The position numbers and the translations under genes were made by a program. This document shows positions 24,701-36,700 of a DNA stretch of 64,000 bases, piece after piece; within the stretch, counting starts at the first letter, position 1; every line of letters begins with the position of its first letter. The stretch is taken from contig BSBK01004081.1 in the NCBI GenBank assembly GCA_027943335.1, positions 372,001 to 436,000 of the forward strand. Reading direction: 5' to 3'. The stretch comes from Chamaecyparis obtusa (Eukaryota; Streptophyta; Pinopsida; Cupressales; Cupressaceae). A model generated the notes under the pieces. The model worked only from the letters and a program-made list of their open reading frames with translations, ran no database searches and had not been told where the DNA came from.

Positions 24701-27700
24701 AGAGGTTGCTTTCACCAAACATATTGACCTCAGTAGCTGCTGTTTCATTATTTTTAGCATTTCCACTTGATTGCTCTTGCAGAATAGTGTTCAGCATTCT
24801 GTGAGTAACATTTGTATGAAATGGCTCCAGAAGAGTTGAATTTTGTTCCATATTGTCCATTGTTTCATTGGGTTCAGGAAGTGTTTGCTGTCCTGCTGAT
24901 TGAGGCACTATACCATGAGAACATTGATAATTCGTGTGTGTTTCAGCATACACATCTTGGTTCATGTCAAATGGAGGTTCAAAAGCCTGTTGAGCATAAA
25001 ATAGTGCAGTCAGTCATGTTTATGGCAAAGATGAAAGCTACAGTACCTGTTTTGATTTGCTTAACTGACAAGCTACTTTACCTACAATGACTTGCAAAAC
25101 TGACACTGTCAACAGTTTCAGAACAACATCTAGATTAACCAATTCATTCCCATAGACTATATTTGAAATAACCCTCACAAACCCTACTGCGAGATTAAAA
25201 TACCTTCGTCATAAATTACACAACAGGCTAAAGCATGCAATACCTGAAGCATGTTCAAAATGAAAAATGAATTTGTGGCAATACACCTGCAGGATTGAAA
25301 TAAAGCCATATCACCATAAGTTTCAAGAAAACTTTGAAAGATTTCTTCTCTAAGCACATGTGTTCTCAAACTCTTTATAAACCTTAAAATTAGTAAATTC
25401 CAATAATGCAAACTTCATTGATGAAAAAATAATCTTAGCACAAAATTGCATCTTCTATGAAACAAAAAGATTGCCTGACTCCTAAAAAACTATATATATA
25501 TATGAATCCAAAAGATTGCTGACACTGGCTCCTAAAGACAATGAACTTTCCCTAGAAATAAAATTTATCCCATAAACTAGCAAAAATAAAAAATGAAACA
25601 AGAATGTTGAGCTTATACAAGGGGTGTGCAGCTTGTGCATTAGTTCTTAATCAAATTCCTTACCTTTTCTGGACTAAAAACCCATCATTACAGTTTCATG
25701 GTTAAAAAAAGAAGCCCAATACATATTTTTTCACCTAAGTTGCAGATTCTGTTTCAAATCCTAGTTTGGGTTTGTGAATTCAGTACATGGATCTGGCAAA
25801 AAAAATAAAAACTATAAAATTCATATTAATATATTTTCTAGTATTAATTTCAAAATTATTCAACATTAATTATTAATAAGATTGATAAAATATAGTTTGA
25901 CACCTAATATTTGAGTAGAGTAAGAATACAAAATAGTTTAAAATCTAATTTTAACTTTAGAATTTGATGTCTCTTTGTATCTCAAAGCTCTTCCCTACAT
26001 ATTGAGATTAGACCAATAATCATGACCTGCTTTTAGAACAGAACTCGGTGGGAGGTTTTTAGGTAGCAACCCAGGTGAATTCTTGTGATATAGTGCAAGG
26101 TTGACAGGTGGAGCACCCACCACCAAGCCCAAATGAAGAGCTTCAAAGCCATACATAGACCTTCATCACAACACCATTTACATAATTTTTTAAAGGCAAA
26201 AACAATGCTTGTAAAGACCAAGAAAAGCATTTTGGAGTGTTTAATCTATGCTTTTCACGTGTTGTGTGAGTTAAGGGCTCAAAATTCACCAATTAGTTGC
26301 TACAAAACTTGTCAAAAATCATCAAAAACCCACCGAGTATACAACATATGCTGGAAATTATTAGAGATTTTTAAAAAATAGACTCTTAAAAAATAGAAAT
26401 TTTCAAAGAAAGGGGGGTTTTGTGTCAGCATTGCCGAAACCATCCAAGTTTTGTCTATATTCACCCAAGTTCGTCCAAGACGAACCTACAATCATATTTT
26501 TGCACCCCACCAAGACCAAAAACTACATTGAATCATAATCCAGATCTAGTATAAATCAGTCCCTGATCCAATTTCAAATATTATATGGAAAAACCATTTT
26601 TAACCAAATAAAACCTTGTTTAGATGGATGTTGCTTCTAAAAAAACTTGCCATTAGTAATGTGTTAAGTGAAATTGGTATTAAGTGTGGATATTGTGGAC
26701 TGTCATAAACCTGAAACCTTTGAACATTTGTTTTTTGAATGTCATTTTGCAATATCCCTCTACTCTCTTTTTTTTGGATCTCTAGTAAAATGGCCTGTGA
26801 AAGATAGATTATTTGGATAGAAATCCTTTCTGGTTATGTGGATTGTTTTAATGACTCTTTGAATACATTTTGGTTTGTGCTAACATGTGAAATTTTATGG
26901 TTCTTATGGAAGAGGAGAAACGAGGAAGTCTTTCAGTCTAGGAATGTAATGTTCCTGTAGTGAATTGCAAACTTGCCTGGTCGAGTACTCAGGCCACACA
27001 AACCTCCGTGCAAGCGTTTGCGTCTAGCACGTATGGCTGTAATATCCCTACACCCTGCAAGACCATTTTGTTTCTCACCACTAGCAGGAAGGGTAACCTG
27101 TGCATCCAAACGTAGTCTATACGATGGAGGGCCAAAACTTGTATGGTGAAGTTGACGTTCGTACGGTGACTGGGTTGAAGGCAGTCCGTACGATGAGGTT
27201 GTCGCACAATAAAGGCAAATGTTGTACGGTGAAGGTGGGTCTGTACGGTGTGGATGGAGGACCGTACAGTGAGGTTAGAATGGTGTACGGTGAGGGGTGG
27301 ATTGTGATGACGGTTCTGGAACCCTTCCCACAGGAGTATGATATTCGCCAATAGAAAAACTAAGTAAATTCGTATACATAGATAAATACAACAGATGAAT
27401 TGCCACAGATCAATGATGTCCAGAGTAATTCTCAATTCAAACAATGACAGTGCCTCAGATTTGCCAGATCCAAATCCAAGGAAACAGTGCAGAATAGGGT
27501 GAGGGATGTGTCCCACCAAAACCGCGCTAGCCAAGTAGGGAAGGTCTTTCACTTCTGAAATGGCAAAGAAGAACTCCAACTAGAATTCGCAATACAATAA
27601 ACTAATTCAAGTCGCATGTGAAAAACTACCTACACGCTGATCTTAAATACCCATCGGACAAACTCCCGAGGGTTTACAAATAAAGCCGACACGGCACAAA

Positions 27701-30700
27701 TCAACCCTACTCTACAAATTAAAAGATGGGCCCGAGATAACAATAATCAATCCGGCCCCAAATACAACATAACTATTTATTATTTTTTTATTTAATGACG
27801 AGGACATCACAGTCCTCCCGTCCCGAAGATTACTTGTCCTCAAGCAAGCCAAACTGGAATGTTCCAAAATCTGCTTGTCGTCCTAGGTGGCATCTTCTAG
27901 TGGAAGATCCTTCCAACGCACAAGAAATTCTTTGACCGTGCGAGTCCTCAACTTCTTCTCCCAGATGTCGATGATCTCGGCTGGCTCCAAAACTAACTTC
28001 CCTTCTTCGCCGAGAGGGGATAATTCCTTAGACACCGTGACATGTCCCATCGCTTTCTTCAGGCAAGATATGTGAAATAAATTGTGGATTTGGCTTCCTT
28101 CAGGTAGTTCCAATTTGTATGCAACCCCACCCACCCTCCTGGTCACACGGTAGGGTCCGTAGAACCGCGGCCTCAGCTTTTCCTTTCCAGAAGCCTTTAG
28201 AGAGGATTACCTGTAAGGTCCAAGCCGAAGGTACACCAAGTCCCCAACCTCAAAACTCCTCTCGAGTTGATACCTGTTAGCATAAGTTTTTTGTTGATTT
28301 TGGGCCTGCTAAAGATTTTCCTTGAGGGTCCTCAAAATGTCTATTCCTTCCTGTAGCCAATCCTTGGCCTTCGGTGCACGACTGTCACCCAATGCCATGT
28401 CCATGAACGAAGGGGGTTCATAAGTGTACAATGCTTTGAACGGTGACATCCCAATCAACATGTGGTATGTGGTATTGTAACAGTGTTCTCCTAGATGTAG
28501 CCACTTGACCCATGCTCGTTGCTGTGCCAAAACATAGTTTCTAAGGTACCCCTCCAGCCATTTGTTCACTATCTTTGTCTGTCCATCGGTCTGCGGGTGA
28601 TAACTGGTGCTCGACAACAACTCCGTTCCTGCGAGCCGAAACAATTCTTCCCAAAAAGTACTGAGGAAGCGGCTATCTCTATTGCTTACTATGTTTTGAG
28701 GGAGACCATGCAGGCGAAATACTTCCCGAAAGAATAGGTCTACGACCTATGCGGCTTGATACTCAAAGAAAACAGCAAAGAAGTGCGCATACTTGGTCAA
28801 TCTATCGACCACTACAACAATACAGTCCTTTCCTTGCACCTTGGGAAGTCCGAAAATGAAATCCATGGAGATGCTATCCCACTTCTGCTCAGGAATCAGT
28901 AAAGGTTGAAGTAGACCCACTAGTAAGGTGTGTTCGGATTTATTCTGCTGACAGGTAGCACATTCCCGTACATATTGTAGGATATCATTCTTAAGACCCT
29001 TCCATGAAAACCTTTCCCAGATCTGCCTGTAGGTCTTTAGCTAACCCCGATGCCCAGCCAAGGGCAAGTCATGCATCTCCCTTAATATTTTTTGCTTCAA
29101 TTTGGACTCGAGTACCAAATAAATTCGGTCCTTGTAATAAATGATATCATCGACCACTTTGTACCTGTCATCTTGAACTTTACCGTCCAGCAATTGGCAC
29201 GTGAAGGTGTTCTTGGAATATTCGACTAAGAGATGTGCCCTCCAATTTGTCGAAATTTGAGATAAGGAGCGTACGGCTGGCCTTCTTGATAACGCGTCAA
29301 CCACAACATTATTTTTCCCTTTTACGTACTCAATGTCAAGGTCAAAGGCCTTTATTTTACTCCCCCACTTTTTTTGTTGTTCGTTCAACTACTTTTGTTC
29401 CAAAAAATGCCTCAGGCTAATGTGATCCGTACGAACTACGAACTTGGCTCCCACAAGGTACTGCTGAAATTTTGTCAGGGCATGCATGATGGCAAGCATT
29501 TCTTTGTCATAGTGGAGTACAACCTTTCATCTCCCAAGAGCTTTCGACTCTCAAATGCAATTGAGTGGTGATCCTGCATCAGCACAGCCCCGATGCCTTC
29601 TCCCGATGCGTCACACTCAAGGATGAAGGGCCGAGTGAAATCTGGCAGTGCAAAAACCGGACAAGAACTCATAACCTCCTTGAGCTTTTCGAACATTTGT
29701 TGTGCCCATTCACTCTCCTGGAAGAATCCCTTTTTCGTTAAATCGGTAAGTGGTGCACTGAGCTGTGAAAATCCCTTCACGAACTGTTTGTAGTAGCTGC
29801 ACAACCCAAAGAATCCACGCAGTTCTGAGAGATTTTTCGGAGGTGGCCAATCCAAGATAGCTTGAATCTTCTCTTGATGTACCTGAACTCCTCGACTACT
29901 GACTATGTGCCCCAGATATAATATCTCTGTCATCCTGAATTCACATTTTGATCTTTGTGCGAACAACAGCTGTGAATCCATAATCCCGAGCACTTCTTCC
30001 AAATGCCTCAAGTGCTCCTCCCATGTCTTGTTGTAGATTAGTATATCATCGAAGAATACCAGCAGGAACTTGCACAGCTGTTTGTTAAAAATGTGATTCA
30101 TGAAAGATTGGAATGTAGCTGGCCCGTTGGTCAAACCAAATGGCATGACCAGAAATTCATAATGTCCATAATGGCAACGGAAGGCTGTTTTCTCCACATC
30201 TTGTTCCCTCATGCGGATTTGGTGATAGCCCGAACGGAGGTCTATCTTGGAAAAATAAACTACACCGTGTAACTCATCCAACAACTCGTTGATCCTGGGG
30301 ATAGGATACATGTTCTTGATGGTCTTCTTGTTCAGTGCACAGTAGTCCACGCACATACGCAGCGTTTCATCCTTTTTAACAAACACTACTGACGACTCGA
30401 AAGGACTGGAGCTAGGCCTGATCCAACCCCTATCAAGAAGCTCTTGTATTGTCTTTTCAATCTCATCCTTAAGCTTCTTAGGGTGGCAGTACGGTGTGCT
30501 GATGACAGGTTTGACACCAACCTCCATCTCGATAGTATGTTCGAACCCTCGATGCGGTGGTATTCCCAGTGGTATGTCGGCGAAGACCAGGTGGTTCTTA
30601 TTCAGAACTGCCTGAAGTTCCTCATCCTGGTAATAAGCCCTTTGTCCCTATACAGGTTCTGATGAGACGAAACAATGTGCGGCCCAGACCACGTCGTCGA

Positions 30701-33700
30701 GTCTGAGGATTGCCTCCATCTGTCGGGTTGAAATTTCCCTTGGTCCTCCATTCGACATCCCTCTCAGCACAGCCTTCTTGTCGTCCACTTCGAATGAGAA
30801 CTCCATTCGTTTGAAACTCTGTGTACTCGTCCAATGTTTCCATCCACTAAATGCCAAGAATGACTTTCATGTCATCCAATCGACCACGAAGAAATCATCC
30901 GTCACTATGTGGTTTCCCATGGTGATGCTCAGTTGCAGAACCAAATGGGTACATGTCAAAAGGTTTCCTCCTGCCACTTCGACGTTGAATCCTTGGTGTG
31001 CCTCTATACGCAAACTCCGTCGGCTAACCAGTGATGAGTTAATGAAGCTAAGTGTGGCTCCACTGTCGAGCATGATCACAACTCGCTATCCCTTGAGGGT
31101 GCCCCGGACCTGGAATACAAAGCACCTCAAGGTTCCTGCCAGAGCCGCAATGGTGCCTCCTCTCTTCAATAGTGTGGCGATCCTTTCTGCGCAATTGATG
31201 TTTACATCCCTAGAAGCTTGTTTTTCATCCCCTTCAGGCTCAGATGCTTGCTCCTCGTCATCAGACAACACCTCAATGTAATGGATCTTCCCCTTACCTA
31301 GGCATCGATGCCCTAGTTCCCATGGCTCCTTACAGTTGAAAAAAAGCTTCTTCCTCCTGAGCTCTTGTCGGGTGGCCTCATCCAATGGGGGTTTCTTAGG
31401 TGGGGGTCTATTGTGTTTCTTCCTTTGAGCGAAAGGTGGCTTGGAATGTGAGTAATTTTTGGCAGAAGAGGAAGAAAATGTCGCCATGTCGCGTGCCTTC
31501 TTAATTACCTCCGTGAGTGTGATGGGGTTGAATCTCTTCACCCACCCTTTCAAGGGTTCTATCAGCCCATCCATGAACAATACCACTAATCGTCTTTCTG
31601 AAATATCTATTACCAGGACAAACAGTCTTTGAAATTCTACTATGTAACTGTTGACTGTGCTAGTTTGCATCAGCTGAGCCAACTCTTTGAAATTTAGTTC
31701 TGGATCTCTCCCGTCAAAACGGTCTATCAGCCTCTTCGTGAATTCGGCATAGGAGGTTATTTGATCGTGGTCGAGGGTAACCATGTCGTGATGCCACCAT
31801 TTGTGGGCTATCCCTTCAAGATGCAATGTAGCAAATTTGATGGCCTCGTCCTCCAGCATAGGGTTGAGTTGGAAATATGTGTCTGCCTTCTGCACCCATG
31901 CCCAAGCTGTGGTGGATCTAGACCCATTAAAAGACAACAAATTAACCTTGCCAATCTTCCGCCTAAGATCGTCATTATAATAGCCATGCTTGTTGCCACC
32001 AAAATATCTCATTCTCAAATCAACATAATCTTTGTAGGACATATCCCCTTCCATATTTGCGTTCCTCCAACCTTCCCGAAGTTGATCTTGCATTTCTTGG
32101 AAAGTTGGTTGCTCTTTGTGTTGTTCTTTCGCCCGTGGACGATAAGTTGGCATTGACAGTCAAGAGCGTATGGATTGGGAGTTTTCCTTTCCCGAAACAG
32201 AATTGTCACTTTGTTCTGCGGATATTTTGCCTTCAGCCAATTTGCGCAATGTCTCCTCCATGAGTCGCCGAGTGTCATTAATCTGGACTTGGTTCCTAGT
32301 GAGCTCTCTCAGCAGAGCCATGACTTCGGCGGTAGGATCTTGTGGGTCCGCCATTCTACCAACCGAATGATACCTTCGTCTCTTCCTAGTATAAACTTGC
32401 ATGCACTACCCACAAGCTGGCAAAATCACCAGCTCTGATACCACTGTAATGTTCCTGTCGTGAATTGCAGACTTGCCTAGTCAGGTACTCAAGCAACACA
32501 AACCTCTGTGCAAGCGTTTGCGTCTAGCACGTATGGCTGTAATGTCCCTAGACCCTGCAATACCACTTTGTTTTACTAGACCCTGTATGGCTGTAATGTC
32601 CCTAGACCGTATGGCCAAAACCCATACGGTGAAGTTGACATTCATACAGTGACTAGGTTGAAGGCAGTTCGTACTGTGACGGTGGGTCGTATGGCAAGAT
32701 GATGAGGCTGCCGCACGATAAAGGTAGATGTCGTACGGTGAAGGTGGGTCCATAGGGTGAGGATGGAGGACTGTACAGTGTGGATGGAGGACCGTACGGT
32801 GAGGTTAGAATGTTGTATGGTGAGGGGTGGATGGTGATGACGGTTCTGGAACCTTTCCAGTAGGAGTATGATATTCGCCAATAGAAAAATTAAGTAAATT
32901 TGTATGCATAGATAAATACCATAGATGAATGGCCACAGATAAATGATGTCCAAAGTAATTCTCAATTCAAACAATGACAGTACCTTAGATTTGCCAGATC
33001 CAAAGCCAAGAAAATAGAGCAGAATAGTATGAGAAATGTGTCCCACCGAAACTGCGCTAGCCAAGTAGGGAAGGTCTTTAACTTCCAAAATAGCAAAGAA
33101 CTCCGACTGGAATTCGCAATACAATAAAATAATACAAGTCGCATGAGAAACACTACCTACACACCAGTCTTAAATACCCATCGGACAAACTCTTGAGGAT
33201 TTACAAATAAAGCCAACACAACACAAATCAAACCTACGCTACAAATTAAAAGATGGGCCTGAGATAACAATAATTGATCCGGCCCCAAATACAACATACC
33301 TATTTATTATTTTTTATTTAATGACGGGGACATCACAAGGAAGAGGTATCTTACAGAGTTTAAATGTTAACTCACTTATCTGATGATTATGTCTTAGGTG
33401 GCTGCTACGATGGATGTGCCAAAGGATCGATTCAATATACTGCTAAAGGGAGGTGTAATGTTGTTGTACAAGTCCGATATTCAAAGTGCACACTACTTCC
33501 CCCATGGAAAGGACAAACTGAATCAGGATGAGCTGCAATTGTTACACCAGCTCCCGAAAGAGAAAGGAATCTCCAAAGAGGAGATTGATGAGAAAAATAA
33601 GATGATAAACAAGCAAGAGCCTAGATGGGATCAGATCAACGATCCAAAGATTGAACCTCCCATTGGTGCATACGACTGTGACAAAGGGGAATGTAGCAAT

Positions 33701-36700
33701 AACATCATTGGGTCATGGGATTAATGAACCAGGTTGATAGGGTAGACATAGGTCCTTTGTTTTGGTTGTTCATCAGTCTTCGTAATGTTTACTTTATTGT
33801 AGTTGATTGTTCTCTGCTATGCTGACAGTGTGGTTTGGGTAGATATATACTGACTATTAGTCTTTTGGGTTATTGGTGATGATTCTTTTTGAGACTTTGT
33901 CTGCATAATGTATGTACTATCTCTTCAATATTAAAAAGATGTTGACACATAGCAAAATGTCTCTACCGAAGTGGGATGCCTACTTTCCCATACAAAGACA
34001 AAATACATCCTTGTCATCTTCCATGTCCTCCCAATATGAAACCAATTGTGTTATGTCACACTAGATGACAAGATATGATGAGCAACAAAATTACAATTTA
34101 AAATTTAAATAAACAAATACAATGCTAAGAATGGCTAAGGTTGATACACCTTAATTCCCAACATTCTCCCACTTGTCAAACACCTTCCCGTGACCAATCT
34201 AAACAAGATTTAATTACAAAGGGTCAAATAAAGAGACACAACATCATAGCCATCCATGAAACCACATGAATCTCCATCATGCTCTTGTGCTCCAACAAGA
34301 TATCTACAATAACATCTAAGATGTCCATCATATCAAGCAAGAATTCCTCTCATCCTACAAGATACCACCTATGGAAGAAAAGGATCAAGGCACAGTAAAA
34401 AAGCACTAATCCAACGGTAATGTCCCCTATTTGTCTAGCTTGGGTTTTTGGGAGAATGTTCTCAAAACTTCAAACGCAAGAGACTTTTTCCTATCTAAAA
34501 CTTATACTTTTCTCTGAAGTTTGCTACAAGGGAGCTTGTTGAGTAACATTACCTTTTATTCTAACTATTATCTGCCTTGTTTTAATGTAATAAGGGATAA
34601 AGATTAAATTATATCTAAATCCATAGCCCATGAGGTATAACTGAGTATGGATGGAATAGAAGGTCTAATGATGTCCTAGATATGTGAGAGATCCTATCCA
34701 CTACTTGTAGACGTAAATAATATATTGGTTGATTATAAAATTATATTTCTTCCAAGGTATATGTATGTCATAGATATCTGAATTTATATCAAATGGGGTG
34801 CCTATTGTTGTTCAATTGATTCTAAATGTTTCAATTGATGAATTCCTTATCTTTTGGTATAATCTCAGTATTATAGACTGCAATATCCAATTGGAAGTGA
34901 TTTAGATTGTATTTGATATTCTAAGTTCCCAAATCTGTTCATTGGTATGCTTATTGATCTTTATTTGATTGGAAAGAACCAGTTTACATTTGATGGAAGT
35001 GAGACTTGGTGGTATTGGCTGTTGATCCCACTAAATGAAGAGGTATCGAATTCTATTGGTGATGATTATTCTCTCAATTATCTTTGATCTCTGCCTGCTG
35101 GCTAGAGCCTGTCTTATACCCCCTGTAATGTCCTGAGATACAAAATAAAATGTAAATTTAGAGGTTAATATCAAATGCCCGGTCAGATATAGTAATCTAA
35201 TCAGTAATTTGTCTTATTAAGCTGAATCCAATCTCAGATATGTAAGGGCCTTTTTGTTATTTCCACCGTCTCGGCAATAGAGTTCAAGACATATATTTAT
35301 AAATCGCTATTGTATGCTAAACATTAGTGAATGATATCTGTACAATCTACTTTGTCCCCAGTGTCGTACATACTCCAAGAATGAATCCGCTGCTGTATGA
35401 ATTCTTTAGACTGAGTTGCTATGACTGACCATAAATATAAGAGGTTGAATGTATTCCAGAATATCCTATTTGGCAACTCCCTCCCGTGATTATTCGTCGA
35501 AGTTCTCATAATATATCTTTTAAGACCAATCGGCAACGTCTTTGGAAAGACATGTCTCTTTGTGCAGCTTGGGTTGTTAATTCTCACCTTCTAACAAATA
35601 ACGGGTTAGTTGTCTCATGACTATCCTTAATCTTTTACCCGATAGTTTCTTTGTTTGGAGAACAACTTGACTATTTGCATCTATCTGTTCCTAACAACGA
35701 TCATATGTCCGGTCTTTCATTGGATGTCTCATGGACTAACAGTACCAATGCGAACTATTGTTTTGACGCATCTTAATATATTACAGCATCCTTTAATCCC
35801 ATTTCCCAAATAGATTGGCCTTACTTCCTTAACTAGTTCATGGCATTGATGATTGCTAAGTGTCTCTGATCATGAACATGTCATCATCTAGCTAGGAGCC
35901 ACCCGAGAGCTTCTTCAATACATAGGTGCCTTAATATATCGAAGCTTCTTATAATAGCTGAGAAATATTATTATTAGTATTCATATAGTATAATATTTAA
36001 TAATTTATAATATGTTGTGTGTTATGATATGATTATATACATTGATTTATTAAAATATAATATTATATTATATCAATTAAGGTATAATATTATATTATAT
36101 TATATTATATTAATGAATATGTAATGATATTATTTTTATATTTATTAATATATTCATTTATTACTAATAATATTATTGGTAATGTATTTATTTTATTATT
36201 AATATTAATATCTAATATATTATTTAAATAATTATATGTATTATGATTCATATAATGTTTAATCGATGTGATTATTATTTAATTATTTAAATTTAATAAT
36301 ATTCTGCTTTGGAAGGGGATATTACAGTCCGCCCTTCCCAAAATTACTTGTCCTCAAGCAATGCAAATTTTTTGTGTAATTCCTGCTATGCAACTCTGAT
36401 TGTCAAACTAGAATTGAGTAACCCTTAAATGGCAATTTCAACTTGAAGTGAGAACTATAATATATTAACAAATATAGTTTATTAAATTTGGAGATTAAAA
36501 TACTAAGAACAATTCAAAGAAACTTATCTTGACGTGTTGTAGCACTTTCCTTCTCTTGTTAAGTATGGCCTTGTTCCATGCTGAGTCCTGATGAATAATC
36601 CTAATCCTTAGGGAGAGTTCGTAATCGAGTTACAGCTTCTCGGGAGGACCTCTTGGTGCTCTAGTTGTTGTATAGCTATTCTAGAATGGTCCTCACGCTA

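Larger units (their letters stand above)
26945..33337 (-). mobile_element. Ty3/gypsy chromovirus, complete structure, decayed coding
   Basis: 6.4 kb, bounded by the perfect duplication AGGAA (26940-26944 and 33338-33342). On the minus strand: 5' LTR (33337-32445), primer binding site TGGTATCAGAGCT, gag, protease, reverse transcriptase, RNase H, integrase, chromodomain, polypurine block, 3' LTR (27811-26945). One frame is used from gag to reverse transcriptase, then a single frameshift in RNase H and another continuous frame to the end, with a handful of stops (mostly TAG). It lies in the 17.8 kb intron of the N2227-like gene, in the same orientation. Confidence 0.95.

Noticed and set aside
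35324..35587. 87-codon minus frame that recurs at 38466-38729
   Set aside because: It recurs because both lie in the two LTR copies. The changes between copies do not favour silent sites by eye, and there is no start context or homology.
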